Origin: Arthrobacter horti
GTDB lineage: Bacteria; Actinomycetota; Actinomycetes; Actinomycetales; Micrococcaceae
DNA: 64,000 bases
Assembly (NCBI RefSeq): GCF_030731045.1
Contig: NZ_JAVALS010000006.1
Location: 1 to 64,000, forward strand
Direction: 5' to 3'
The notes beneath the pieces are model-generated. The model was not told the origin of the DNA, did no database searches, and saw only the letters and a list, made by a program, of their open reading frames with translations. Of this stretch, positions 43,743 through 52,919 are shown piece by piece. Every line of letters starts with the position of its first letter. Position 1 is the first letter of the stretch. The position numbers and the translations under genes were made by a program.

Positions 43743-44384
43743 TCAGCCCCGCGCCCCCAGCAGATGCTGCACGGCCTCCAGGAAGTGCTCCCGGCGGTCC
43801 GGCACGCCTTCCCAGCGCACCAGGGCCTGGGCGTTCAAACCGTCGATCATCCCGAGCACCTGCCATGCCGCGGCCGCCGGATCCGCCACGGCGTACAGCC
43901 CCGAGTCCACGCCGTCCTGGATCCCGGCACGCAGCAGCTCCTGCCAGGCGTCCATCTCCTCCCGCACGGACACGGCCAGTGCCTCGTTCCGGCGCCCGAG
44001 CCCCCAGGCCTCCACCCACACGGCCGTCACGGCGAGCCGTTCCGTGTCCAGCGAACTCCCCAGCAGCGCCCTCAGCCGGGCCCCGGCCCCGGAGGCGCCG
44101 TCCCGCGCGCTTTCCACCTCGGCCCGGTCCAGCCCGGCGATCCGGGCGAACGTCGCCGCCACGAACTCATCGATGCGCGGCTCGTAGTGCGCCACCAGGC
44201 TGGACGCCACGCCCATCCGGGCGCCGATGCGGCGGAGCGTGATGGCCGCCAGCCCCTCGTCCAGGGCGAGGCCGACGGCGACGTCCCGGATCTCCTGATG
44301 GCGCTCTGCGGGGCTCTTGCGTCCGGTCCTCTTGCGCACGGCGCCCGTGCGGGCAGCGGTCTCCTGCGGATTTTTCGTTGACAT
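43743..44384 (-). CDS. TetR-family transcriptional regulator
   Basis: The 213-residue protein has a typical TetR N-terminal helix-turn-helix (EIRDVAVGLALDEGLAAITL then RIGARMGVASSLVAHYEPRI) and an all-helical ligand domain. It diverges from the amidase gene, and the 141 bp between them holds a perfect palindrome overlapping the amidase promoter, so it most likely represses the amidase gene and itself. The effector is unknown. Confidence 0.9.
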   Translation of the reverse strand: MSTKNPQETAARTGAVRKRTGRKSPAERHQEIRDVAVGLALDEGLAAITLRRIGARMGVASSLVAHYEPRIDEFVAATFARIAGLDRAEVESARDGASGAGARLRALLGSSLDTERLAVTAVWVEAWGLGRRNEALAVSVREEMDAWQELLRAGIQDGVDSGLYAVADPAAAAWQVLGMIDGLNAQALVRWEGVPDRREHFLEAVQHLLGARG

Positions 44385-44406
44385 GGTGGGCTCAGTCTAG
44401 CTACCG

Positions 44407-44435
44407 TTGACGCAATTGATCATGCGATCAACAAT
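44407..44435 (+). promoter_or_regulatory. Amidase promoter with probable TetR operator
   Basis: TTGACG (44407-44412) and AACAAT (44430-44435) are 17 bp apart. TTGATC-ATGC-GATCAA (44416-44431), a perfect 16 bp inverted repeat, fills the spacer. A further GATCA half-site lies at 44440-44444. Binding of the divergently encoded TetR protein would repress the amidase. Confidence 0.65.
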
Positions 44436-44525
44436 AGGTGATCAGCACGTACAGACCCCGGCGACCGGACCCCGCAGCGACGCGGAGGAGAACGCTCGCC
44501 CTCACCCCACGCACAGGAGACACCC

Positions 44526-46253
44526 ATGGCCCGCATCGACGTCGTCGACGCCTCCATCGCGCAGCTGCGCGCCGCCCTCACCGCCGGCGAGACCACCGCC
44601 GTCGAACTCCTGGACGCCTATCTGGCCCGTATCGAGGCCTACGACGGCGAGCTCAACGCGGTCGTCGTCCGTAATCCCCAGGCCCGCGCCGACGCCCAGG
44701 CCTCGGACGCCCGCCGCGCGGCCGGCACCACGCTCGGCCCGCTGGACGGCATCCCGTACACCGCGAAGGACTCCTACCTGGCCAAGGGCCTCACGGCCGC
44801 GGCCGGCTCCCCCGCCTTCAAGGACCTGGTGGCCCAGAAGGACGCTTTCACCATCGAGCGCCTGCGGGGCGCCGGCGCGGTCCTCATCGGCCTGACCAAC
44901 ATGCCGCCCATGGCCAACGGCGGCATGCAGCGCGGCGTCTACGGCCGCGCCGAGAGCCCCTACAACGGCGACTTCCTCACGGCGGCCTTCGGTTCCGGCT
45001 CCTCCAACGGCTCCGGCACGGCCACGGCGGCCAGCTTCGCCGCCTTCGGCCTGGGCGAGGAGACCTGGTCCAGCGGCCGCGCCCCGGCGTCGAACAACGC
45101 GCTCTGCGCCTACACCCCCTCCCGCGGCGTCATCTCGGTCCGAGGCAACTGGCCCCTGGTCCCCACCATGGACGTGGTGGTCCCGCACACCCGCAGCATG
45201 GACGATCTGCTCGAGGTCCTGGACATCATCGTGGCGGACGATGCCGAGCACCGCGGCGACTTCTGGCGCGTCCAGGAGTTCGTGGAGCTGCCGAAGTCCT
45301 CCAGGGTCCGTCCCGACTCCTACCCGGCTCTCGTCCCCTCGCGCGACGAGCGCGCGGAGCTGCTGCGCGGCAAGCGCTTCGGCGTGCCGAAGATGTACAT
45401 CAACCAGGACGACGACGCCGGCTCGCTGGCCGCCGGGGAAGCCGCGGATGCGCGGGGTATCGGCGGTCCGACCGGGCGGCGCATCGACACGCGCGCCTCG
45501 GTGATCGCCCTCTGGGAAGCGGCCCGCCGCGATCTGGAGGCCGCGGGCGCCGAGGTGGTGGAGGTCGACTTCCCGGTGGTGTCCAACTACGAATCGGACC
45601 GTCCCGGTGCGCCGAGCATCAAGACCCGCGGCTTCGTCTCACCGGAGTTCCTGCAGGAGGAGATCGTGGATCTCTCCGCGTGGAGCTGGGACGATTTCCT
45701 GGGCGCCAACGGCGATCCGGCCCTGAACAGCCTGCTCCAGGTGGACGGCGCCGCGATCTTCCCCCACCCGGAAGGCGCGCTCCCGGACCGCTACACGGGG
45801 TTCGATGACGACATCGCCGAGTACCCCGCCGTCGTCGCCGAACGGCCCATCACCCACCCGCGCGAGCTGTACACCATGGAGGCCGGGCTGCTCGGGCTTG
45901 AGCGCACCCGCCGCGTGGACCTCGAGGAGTGGATGGACGAACTCGGACTGGACGCCGTGATCCTCCCGGCCGCGGCCGATGTGGCACCTGCCGACATGGA
46001 TGTGCGGGAGGAGTCCGCAGACCTCGGCTGGCGAAACGGCGTGTGGGTCTCCAACGGCAATCTGGTCCCGCGCCACCTGGGCATCCCGACGGTCACGGTC
46101 CCGATGGGCACCATGGAGGACATCGGCATGCCCGTGGGCCTGAGCTTCTGGGGCAAGGCCTACTCGGACAACGAACTCCTGACCTTGGCGGCCGCCTTCG
46201 AAGCCACCGGCGAGCGCCGCACCGAGCCCCCGCGGACCCCGCGCCTGGGCTGA
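44526..46253 (+). CDS. Amidase signature family enzyme
   Basis: The 575-residue enzyme belongs to the amidase signature family with a Ser-cisSer-Lys triad. The Lys is in GIPYTAKDSYLAKG (about residue 80). The serines lie in GSGSSNGSGTATAASFA and in EETWSSGRAPASNNAL, where the canonical GTDTGGS is replaced by EETWSSG, as in a distinct subgroup of the family. The physiological amide is unknown. The start is the ATG at 44526 after a CACAGGAGACACCC ribosome site. It diverges from the TetR gene that probably regulates it. Confidence 0.88.
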   Translation: MARIDVVDASIAQLRAALTAGETTAVELLDAYLARIEAYDGELNAVVVRNPQARADAQASDARRAAGTTLGPLDGIPYTAKDSYLAKGLTAAAGSPAFKDLVAQKDAFTIERLRGAGAVLIGLTNMPPMANGGMQRGVYGRAESPYNGDFLTAAFGSGSSNGSGTATAASFAAFGLGEETWSSGRAPASNNALCAYTPSRGVISVRGNWPLVPTMDVVVPHTRSMDDLLEVLDIIVADDAEHRGDFWRVQEFVELPKSSRVRPDSYPALVPSRDERAELLRGKRFGVPKMYINQDDDAGSLAAGEAADARGIGGPTGRRIDTRASVIALWEAARRDLEAAGAEVVEVDFPVVSNYESDRPGAPSIKTRGFVSPEFLQEEIVDLSAWSWDDFLGANGDPALNSLLQVDGAAIFPHPEGALPDRYTGFDDDIAEYPAVVAERPITHPRELYTMEAGLLGLERTRRVDLEEWMDELGLDAVILPAAADVAPADMDVREESADLGWRNGVWVSNGNLVPRHLGIPTVTVPMGTMEDIGMPVGLSFWGKAYSDNELLTLAAAFEATGERRTEPPRTPRLG

Positions 46254-46281
46254 GGCGGGGCTGATTCCTCTGATCCCCCTT

Positions 46282-46336
46282 CGCTGAAACAGTGGGTTTC
46301 CGCTGAAACAGTGGTTTAAACCCACTGTCTCAGCGG
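46282..46336. repeat. Palindromic intergenic element, group C copy 1
   Basis: The unit CGCTGAAACAGTGG occurs at 46282 (followed by GTTTC) and again at 46301, and in inverse form CCACTGTCTCAGCGG at 46322-46336. The last two units form a 15 bp stem with one mismatch around TTTAAAC. It lies between convergent genes, 28 bp after the amidase stop and 35 bp before the opposing stop. Confidence 0.8.
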
Positions 46337-46371
46337 TTCACGGACGCGCGGACTCGCCGGTCCGTTCCGGC

Positions 46372-47178
46372 CTACGCCGTCTCGCGGAGCCGGCGGATGA
46401 AGTGGCGGGACTGTTCCGGGCCGTAGGGCAGCACCGGGATGGCCTTGGTGGCGTCGTCCGGGGTTTCACGGGTGGCCTGGTGCGCCACACGGATGGCCAT
46501 GGCCATGGTGTCCGCCATGGTGCGCACTGCGTCGTCGTCCATGAGGGCGCCGTGGCCGGGCACCAGGTACTCGTACCGGTGGCGCAGCGCGGACACGTGC
46601 CGCAGCGTGTCCGCCCACTCCACGGGGTAGGAATCCTCGAAGGCCGGGTATCCGCCGTGTTCCACCACGTCGCCTGCGAACAGGGCCGTGGGTGTGCCCA
46701 CCAGCAGGTCCCCGTCCGTGTGCCCGCGGCCCAAGTGGAACAGCTGCACGGACACCCCGCCCAGGTCCACCAGCACGGGCTGGTCCTTCACGATCGCCTG
46801 CGGCGCCACCAGCCCGGTCAGTTCCCCGGACCCGGCGGCCATCTCCGGCTCGAACACCTCCACCAGGGACCGCTGCCCCTCACCCCGGGAGGCGATGGTC
46901 CGTGCCGCGTTCTCATGCGCCCAGAATTCGACGGCGCCGTCCTCCTGGAACACGGCGTTGCCGAAGAAGTGGTCGTAGTGGGCGTGGGTGTTCACCACCA
47001 CAAGAGGCAGGGACGTCACGGACCGGACGGCGTCCAGGATCTCGCGGCCCTGGCGCGGCCCGCACCCGGTGTCGATGACCAGGGCCCGCTCCCGTCCCAC
47101 CACCAGCCCGGTGTTCAGGAACTCCGCCTCCGTGGTGAGCGCATGGCTCCCCTGTCCAAGATCGATCCACTCAGCCAC
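46372..47178 (-). CDS. Metallo-beta-lactamase-fold hydrolase
   Basis: The 268-residue protein has the binuclear zinc site of the fold: THAHYDH at residues 64-70, the GRGHTDGDLLV histidine, Asp in LFAGDVVEHGG, and the final His in LVPGHGALM. Such proteins are hydrolases (lactonases, thioesterases and others) and the substrate cannot be assigned. The GTG start at 47178 is seven bases after AGGAGG. The gene diverges from oligopeptidase B. Confidence 0.88.
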   Translation of the reverse strand: MAEWIDLGQGSHALTTEAEFLNTGLVVGRERALVIDTGCGPRQGREILDAVRSVTSLPLVVVNTHAHYDHFFGNAVFQEDGAVEFWAHENAARTIASRGEGQRSLVEVFEPEMAAGSGELTGLVAPQAIVKDQPVLVDLGGVSVQLFHLGRGHTDGDLLVGTPTALFAGDVVEHGGYPAFEDSYPVEWADTLRHVSALRHRYEYLVPGHGALMDDDAVRTMADTMAMAIRVAHQATRETPDDATKAIPVLPYGPEQSRHFIRRLRETA

Positions 47179-47261
47179 GGGAATCCTCCTCTTTCCGGGC
47201 AGGCCTGACGGCCCGCGTCCTTCGCGATTGCGCCCATCTTCACACGGTTTAGGGTGGAGGC

Positions 47262-49457
47262 ATGACCGCCACGCCACACCATCCTCTGCCCCCTGTCGCC
47301 CGCAAGGTCCCCACCAGCAGGACCCATCACGGCGACACCTTCGTGGATGACTATGAGTGGCTCCGGGAGAAGGAGAACCCGGAGGTCGTGGCGCATTTGA
47401 AAGCGGAGAACGCCTACCAGGAGGCCGTCACCGCGGGCCAGGAAGCACTCCGGGAGGCCATCTTCCAGGAGATCAAGGGCCGCACCCTGGAGACGGATCT
47501 CTCCGTGCCGTCCCGCAAGGACGCCTGGTGGTATTTCACCCGCACCCTCGAGGGCAAGGACTATCCCGTCTACGCCCGCGTGGCCGCCACGGACTCCGGC
47601 GACCCGCTGGCCGACTGGACGCCGCCCGTGGTGGAGGCCGGCGTCGCGCTCCCCGGTGAGCAGACCCTGCTGGACGGCAACGCCGAGGCCGAGGGGCAGC
47701 CGTTCTTCTCCGTGGGCGGCGCCGCCGTGACCCGGGACGGGAACCTGTACGCCTACGCCGTGGACAACGCCGGCGACGAGCGCTTCACGGTGCGCTTCAA
47801 AGACCTCCGCACCGGCGAGCTGCTGCCGGACGTGATCGAGGGCGCCTTCTACGGCCTGGCCTTCTCGCCGGATGGCACGCGCCTGTACTACACCGTGGTG
47901 GACGAGTCCTGGCGCCCGCACCAGATCCGCGCGCACGTGCTGGGCACCCCGGTGGAGCAGGACGAGCTGCTCTACCAGGAGGACGACGCCGGCATGTGGC
48001 TGGGCTTCGAGCTCTCCGCCCAGCGGACCCACCTGGTGGTGGGCATCTCCTGCGCGGAGTACAGCGAGGTGCGCCTCCTGGACTTCGCCGATCCCGCCGC
48101 GGGTCTGCGGACCGTCCTCTCCCGGGACGCCCGGGTCCTCTACGAAGCGGAACCGTTCGCACTGGACGGCACGGACGGCGTGCTCCTGACCCATGACCGG
48201 GACGCCGTGAACTCCATGGTCTCCTTCACCACCTGGGAAGAGCTGGCCAAGCCGTTCGAGGCCCAGGAGTGGCGCACCCTTCTCCCGCACTCCCCCGAGG
48301 TCCGAGTCAACGGCACCGGCGTGCTGCGCGACTTCCTGGTCCTCTCCGTCCGCCAGGACACCCTGGAACGCGTCCAGTTCCTCCCCCGCCAGAGCCTGGG
48401 CACTCCGGAGCAGCGGCCCACCATGGAGCCCGCCTTCGCGGAAGAGCTGTTCACCTCCTACCTCAGCGCCGCGGACTACGACGCCCCGCTGGTCCGCCTC
48501 GGGTACACGAGTTTCCTCACACCGGTACGGGTGTACGACTTCGTCCTGCCCACGGCCGCGGCCCCGGAGGGCGAGCTCCTGCTCCGCCGCGAGCACCCCG
48601 TGCTGGGCGGCTACGACCCGCAGGACTACGTCGCCACCCGTGAGTGGGCCGTGGCAGCGGACGGGACCCGGATCCCGCTCTCCGTGATCCGGCACCGCTC
48701 GGTCCGGCAGGACGGCACGGCGCCCGGGCTGGTGTACGGTTACGGCTCCTACGAATCCAGCCTGGATCCGCAGTTCGTGATCTCCCGCCTCTCCCTCCTG
48801 GACCGTGGCGTGGTGTTCGTGGACGCCCACGTCCGCGGCGGCGGCGAACTCGGCAGGCACTGGTACGAAGACGGCAAGAAACTGGCCAAGAAGAACACCT
48901 TCACGGACTTCGTGGCCGCGACGGACCACCTCATCGCCTCCGGCTGGGTGGATCCCGACCGGGTGGCGGCACTCGGTGGCTCCGCCGGCGGCCTCCTGAT
49001 GGGCGCCGTGGCGAACCTGGCCCCGGAGAAGTACGCCGCCGTCGTCGCGCAGGTGCCGTTCGTGGACGCGCTGACCACCATCCTGGACCCGGAGCTGCCG
49101 CTCTCCGCCCTCGAGTGGGAGGAGTGGGGCAACCCGATCACGGACCCCGAGGTGTACGCCTATATGAAGAGCTACACCCCGTACGAGAACATCCGCCCGG
49201 TGGCGTACCCCCGGATCGCCGCCGTGACGTCCTTCAACGACACCCGGGTGCTCTATGTGGAACCCGCCAAGTGGGTTCAGGCGCTCCGGGAACAGAGCAC
49301 CGGCACGGAGCCGATCGTGCTCAAGATCGAGATGGACGGCGGCCACGGCGGCGCCTCCGGCCGCTATGTGCAGTGGCGGGAAAGGGCCTGGGACTACGCG
49401 TTCATCGCTGACGCCCTGGGGGCCGGGGCGCTCCTCCCGGGTGCCGGCCCCCAGTAG
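47262..49457 (+). CDS. ptrB: Oligopeptidase B (prolyl oligopeptidase family, S9A)
   Basis: The 731-residue cytosolic serine peptidase cuts short peptides after Arg or Lys. It has an N-terminal beta-propeller and a C-terminal alpha/beta-hydrolase domain with the nucleophile Ser574 in ALGGSAGGLL and His695 in DGGHGGAS. The GEGGELGxxW-like segment appears as RGGGELGRHWYEDGKK, which is diagnostic for oligopeptidase B, as is GYGSYESSLDPQF. TAGGGT lies six bases before the ATG, but GGAGG also overlaps the gap, so the start could be leaderless or conventional. Confidence 0.94.
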   Translation: MTATPHHPLPPVARKVPTSRTHHGDTFVDDYEWLREKENPEVVAHLKAENAYQEAVTAGQEALREAIFQEIKGRTLETDLSVPSRKDAWWYFTRTLEGKDYPVYARVAATDSGDPLADWTPPVVEAGVALPGEQTLLDGNAEAEGQPFFSVGGAAVTRDGNLYAYAVDNAGDERFTVRFKDLRTGELLPDVIEGAFYGLAFSPDGTRLYYTVVDESWRPHQIRAHVLGTPVEQDELLYQEDDAGMWLGFELSAQRTHLVVGISCAEYSEVRLLDFADPAAGLRTVLSRDARVLYEAEPFALDGTDGVLLTHDRDAVNSMVSFTTWEELAKPFEAQEWRTLLPHSPEVRVNGTGVLRDFLVLSVRQDTLERVQFLPRQSLGTPEQRPTMEPAFAEELFTSYLSAADYDAPLVRLGYTSFLTPVRVYDFVLPTAAAPEGELLLRREHPVLGGYDPQDYVATREWAVAADGTRIPLSVIRHRSVRQDGTAPGLVYGYGSYESSLDPQFVISRLSLLDRGVVFVDAHVRGGGELGRHWYEDGKKLAKKNTFTDFVAATDHLIASGWVDPDRVAALGGSAGGLLMGAVANLAPEKYAAVVAQVPFVDALTTILDPELPLSALEWEEWGNPITDPEVYAYMKSYTPYENIRPVAYPRIAAVTSFNDTRVLYVEPAKWVQALREQSTGTEPIVLKIEMDGGHGGASGRYVQWRERAWDYAFIADALGAGALLPGAGPQ

Positions 49458-49468
49458 CTCCGCCCTGC

Positions 49469-50062
49469 CTAGCGTGCCTTGCCCAGCCGGTACTCGAGGT
49501 TCCGCTTCACGGCCGGCCATTCCAGGGCCAGGATCGAGAAGACCACGGTGTCCCGCAGCACGCCTTCCGGGGTGAGCGCCTGACTGCGCAGGACCCCGTC
49601 CTGTTTGGCCCCGAGCCGGGCGATCGCCTCCCGCGACTGGTGGTTGAGCCAATTGGTGCGGAACTCCACGGCGACGCAGCCCACGGTCTCGAAGGCGTGG
49701 CGCAGCAGAAGGTACTTGGAGTCGGGGTTGGTGCCCGTTCCGTGAGCCGACCGCCGGTTCCAGGTGGAGCCGATCTCCAGGCGCGGCAGGCTGTGATCGA
49801 TGTTCATGAAACTCGTCATGCCGATCACCTGACCGGTGGAGTTGGAGCGTGCCACGAACGGCAACATGCTCCCGGCCTCCTGCAAGGCCAGGCGACGCTG
49901 GATCTCCGCGCCGACGCCTTCGGGGCGGGGCACGGTGGTGTACCAGAGATTCCAGAGTTCACCGTCCTGGACGGCCTCGACCAGAGCCGCCTCATGGGCG
50001 GTCTCCAGGGGCTCCAGCGTCACGTATTTCCCGTGCAGGGTGACAGGATCGATTTTTTGCAC
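49469..50062 (-). CDS. GNAT-family acetyltransferase (RimJ/RimL type)
   Basis: The 197-residue protein is a GNAT acetyltransferase: VTLEPLETAHEAALVEAVQD at the start, VIGMTSFMNIDHSLPRLEIG in the core, then GTNPDSKYLLLRHAFETVG (acetyl-CoA binding region) and FRTNWLNHQSREAIARLGA. The last is characteristic of the RimJ/L-like set that acetylates protein N-termini or small amines. The GTG at 50062 lacks a Shine-Dalgarno but has a fine promoter whose -10 ends seven bases upstream. Confidence 0.87.
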   Translation of the reverse strand: MQKIDPVTLHGKYVTLEPLETAHEAALVEAVQDGELWNLWYTTVPRPEGVGAEIQRRLALQEAGSMLPFVARSNSTGQVIGMTSFMNIDHSLPRLEIGSTWNRRSAHGTGTNPDSKYLLLRHAFETVGCVAVEFRTNWLNHQSREAIARLGAKQDGVLRSQALTPEGVLRDTVVFSILALEWPAVKRNLEYRLGKAR

Positions 50063-50069
50063 GAGGACA

Positions 50070-50098
50070 ATTGTGGGGCCGGAACGGCCGCATGCCAA
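50070..50098 (-). promoter_or_regulatory. Leaderless promoter of the GNAT gene
   Basis: On the minus strand TTGGCA (50093-50098) and CACAAT (50070-50075) are exactly 17 bp apart, and seven bases separate the -10 from the GTG start. This places the transcript start at the start codon. Confidence 0.6.
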
Positions 50099-50241
50099 GT
50101 GGTTAACCCAGCGTTCACCTCGGGACACGAACCACGGCTTCCGGAGCGCTTCCGGAGCATTCCTCTGAAGGCGATCTGGCGCAGATGGCACTGATGCCCG
50201 GCCCCGTGCGGTGTCCGGTCCGGCCCGTCTACAGTTGACGG

Positions 50242-51948
50242 GTGACTGCAACGCTCGTGGCCAACGGCCTCGCGGGAGGGTACGCCCACCGCATCCTGTT
50301 CGATGACCTCGACCTCACGGTCGCGCCCGGCGATGTGATCGGCGTGGTCGGTGTGAACGGGGCGGGCAAGTCGACACTGCTGCGGATTCTCGCGGGCGAG
50401 CTGGACGCGCAGGCCGGCACCGTCTCGCTGGCGCCGTCCGACGCTTTCATCGGCTGGCTTCCGCAGGAGCACACGGCGGTCGACGGCGAGACCATCGGCC
50501 AGTACGTGGAGCGCCGCACGGGCGTGGCGGCCGCGTCCACCAGGCTGGAGGTGGCTTCCAGCGCGTTGGCGGACCAGTCGGCTGTGACTCCGGGAGGCAT
50601 CGATCCTGCCGACGAGTATTCGGCGGCGCTCGACCGCTGGCTCGCATCGGGGGCCGCCGACCTCGATGAGCGCCTGCCCGCCGTGCTTGCAGAGCTCGGC
50701 CTCTCAGTTGACGCCGGTCCCGGGTCCGGCGCGGGCCGGAGCGCGGCGGGTCTCTCCGTCGATTCGCTCATGACTTCGCTCTCCGGCGGCCAGAAGGCCC
50801 GCGTCGCCCTCGCCGTCCTGCTCTGCTCGCGCTTCGACATCGTGCTCCTGGACGAGCCGACCAACGATCTGGACCTGGACGGACTCGCGCGGCTGGAGAC
50901 GTTCGTGCGCGGCCTGCGCGGCGGCGTCGTGCTGGTCAGTCACGACCGCGAGTTCCTCGCCCGCGCGGTCACCCGCGTCCTCGAGCTGGACCTCGCCCAG
51001 CACTCGAACCGGGTGTACGGCGGCGGCTACGAGGCGTACCTCGAGGAGCGTGCCACGCTGCGACGGCAGGCACGCGAGGACTATGACGAGTTCGCGGCGA
51101 AGAAGGCGGATCTGGTGGGCCGGGCCCGCACGCAGCGGGAATGGTCCAGCAAAGGCGTGCGCAATGCGATGCGCAAGTCGCCGGACAACGACAAGATCCG
51201 CCGCAAGGCTTCCACCGAGTCGAGCGAGAAGCAGGCACAGAAGGTACGGCAGATGGAGAGCCGGATCGCTCGGCTGGACGAGGTCGAGGAGCCTCGCAAG
51301 GAGTGGCGGCTCGAGTTCACCATCGGGTCCGCTCCGCGATCAAGCTCGGTGGTGGCGACCCTCAACGAAGCGGTCGCCCGTCAGGGCGAATTCACCCTCG
51401 GCCCAATCTCCTTGCAGGTCAACGCCGGAGAGCGGATCGGCATCACGGGGCCCAACGGGGCCGGCAAATCGACGCTTCTGCGTCTGCTGCTCGAGGAGCA
51501 AAGTCCCGACGCCGGATCCGCGGCTCTGGGAAGTTCCGTCGAGATCGGTCAGATCGACCAGGCCCGGGCGCTCCTGAGCGGTGCCGCCCCGCTCGCGGAA
51601 GCCTTCGAAGCGCTGGTTCCGGCGCAGACGGCGGCCGAGGTGCGTACGCTGCTCGCGAAGTTCGGGCTCAGGGCGGACCACGTGCTGCGGCCTGTCGACG
51701 CGCTCTCGCCCGGCGAACGCACGCGAGCCGGGCTGGCGCTTCTGCAGGCCCGCGGCGTCAACCTGCTGGTCCTTGACGAGCCGACCAACCACCTCGACCT
51801 TGAGGCGATCGAGCAGCTGGAGGAGGCGCTGGAGGCCTACGACGGCGCGCTGCTGTTGGTCACCCACGATCGCCGCATGCTCGAAAACGTCCGTCTCGAC
51901 CGACGCTGGGAGCTCGAGGCCGGGCGCCTCACGGACCGGCTCGGCTGA
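50242..51948 (+). CDS. ABC-F family ribosome-associated ATPase
   Basis: The 568-residue protein has two ABC domains without membrane spans. The first has Walker A GVNGAGKST (residues 37-45), LSGGQKAR and LLDEPTNDLD. The second has GPNGAGKST, LSPGERTR and VLDEPTNHLDLEA. Between them is the charged, helical interdomain linker of ABC-F proteins, which reaches into the ribosomal tRNA sites. Some family members protect ribosomes from antibiotics and others are translation factors. Sequence alone does not decide, although its isolation fits a resistance type. The GTG start has TACAGT six bases ahead and no ribosome site. Confidence 0.9.
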   Translation: MTATLVANGLAGGYAHRILFDDLDLTVAPGDVIGVVGVNGAGKSTLLRILAGELDAQAGTVSLAPSDAFIGWLPQEHTAVDGETIGQYVERRTGVAAASTRLEVASSALADQSAVTPGGIDPADEYSAALDRWLASGAADLDERLPAVLAELGLSVDAGPGSGAGRSAAGLSVDSLMTSLSGGQKARVALAVLLCSRFDIVLLDEPTNDLDLDGLARLETFVRGLRGGVVLVSHDREFLARAVTRVLELDLAQHSNRVYGGGYEAYLEERATLRRQAREDYDEFAAKKADLVGRARTQREWSSKGVRNAMRKSPDNDKIRRKASTESSEKQAQKVRQMESRIARLDEVEEPRKEWRLEFTIGSAPRSSSVVATLNEAVARQGEFTLGPISLQVNAGERIGITGPNGAGKSTLLRLLLEEQSPDAGSAALGSSVEIGQIDQARALLSGAAPLAEAFEALVPAQTAAEVRTLLAKFGLRADHVLRPVDALSPGERTRAGLALLQARGVNLLVLDEPTNHLDLEAIEQLEEALEAYDGALLLVTHDRRMLENVRLDRRWELEAGRLTDRLG

Positions 51949-52030
51949 GCCGCTCCGCGACCGCCACCGGCGTCTCAAACGGGTATCCACTACTCAGGAC
52001 AAGGCTTCCGGCCCGGTCTAGCGTTGGTTC

Positions 52031-52858
52031 ATGAACGCCGAATTCAGATCTCGCCTGCGGCGATGGATGCGCGTTTCAGCACTCCTCGTCATGACTCCCG
52101 CCGTGCTGACCGGGTTCCTGGTCCAGCCGGCCGAGGCCGCCGCCTCGACCACCACCTACGCAGCTCTCGGCGACTCCTACACGGCCGGCCAGGGCGCCCC
52201 GCCGTACCAGGACACCGTGTGTTACCGGAGCCCTCAGTACAGCTACCCCGCGGATGTCAGCATGCTGCGCGGCATCTCCTTCAAGGGCAACGCCGCATGC
52301 TCCGGCGCATCCACTGCGGACATCCCGGCGGAACTCGCCACCCTGCCTGCCGGCGGGGTCAAGCTGGTCACGGTCACGGTGGGCGGCATCGACGCCGGCT
52401 CCAACCAGGTGGCCACGGACTGCCCCAACGGCACCCTGACCACCGAGTGCCAGGCCCTGCTCACCATCGATCCCACGGAGGCGGCGGCCCTGAAGGCCAA
52501 GCTGGCCACTGCATACGCTCAGATCAAGACCCAGTTCCCCACGGCGACCGTGGTGGCGATGGGTTATCCCCGGATGTTCACGGGCCTGTACCTGCTCTCG
52601 CCGTTCGCCAATGCGCTCAACTCCTCGATCAACACGCTGGACGGCAGCATTTCCGCTCAGGCGGCAGCGTCCGGGGTGCGATTCGTGGACGTCCGGCAGG
52701 CGTTCTCGGGACACGAGATCGGATCGTTCAGCGGCCAGTGGATCAACTACAACTCCTCCAACACGGCCGATCCGGCCAACTTCCACCCGAACGCCACCGG
52801 GTACAGGTCGGGTTATTACCAGTCCCTGGTGAACGCGGGCCTGCTGCCCCGCAAGTGA
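52031..52858 (+). CDS. Secreted SGNH/GDSL hydrolase with an altered block III
   Basis: The 275-residue protein has a signal peptide (basic start, LLVMTPAVLTGFLV, cleavage after AEAA) and an SGNH hydrolase domain. Block I is ALGDSYTAG with nucleophile Ser49; block V is NFHPNATGY with the catalytic His252. Cysteines are spaced as in actinobacterial extracellular lipases. Block III, normally GGND with an oxyanion-hole Asn, reads GGID (residues 118-121) here, so the enzyme may be weakened or changed. A strong hairpin terminator follows. Confidence 0.88.
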   Translation: MNAEFRSRLRRWMRVSALLVMTPAVLTGFLVQPAEAAASTTTYAALGDSYTAGQGAPPYQDTVCYRSPQYSYPADVSMLRGISFKGNAACSGASTADIPAELATLPAGGVKLVTVTVGGIDAGSNQVATDCPNGTLTTECQALLTIDPTEAAALKAKLATAYAQIKTQFPTATVVAMGYPRMFTGLYLLSPFANALNSSINTLDGSISAQAAASGVRFVDVRQAFSGHEIGSFSGQWINYNSSNTADPANFHPNATGYRSGYYQSLVNAGLLPRK

Positions 52859-52863
52859 ACCGG

Positions 52864-52911
52864 ACGACGACGGCGGGCGGCTCCCCTGGGGAAGCCGCCC
52901 GCCGTCGTCGT
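52864..52911 (+). terminator. Hairpin terminator after the SGNH hydrolase
   Basis: Perfect 19 bp arms (ACGACGACGGCGGGCGGCT at 52864-52882 and its complement at 52893-52911) surround CCCCTGGGGA. The element begins 5 bp after the stop. There is no T-run, so termination would depend on stem strength. Confidence 0.7.
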
Positions 52912-52919
52912 GCATCACC

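Noticed and set aside
47115-49652. An 845-codon open frame antisense to oligopeptidase B, and similar very long antisense frames at 21345-23450, 25982-28975 and 54505-57681
   Set aside because: These are opposite-strand shadows of well-identified genes in very GC-rich DNA. Their translations are rich in Arg, Gly, His and Gln and show no protein family features.
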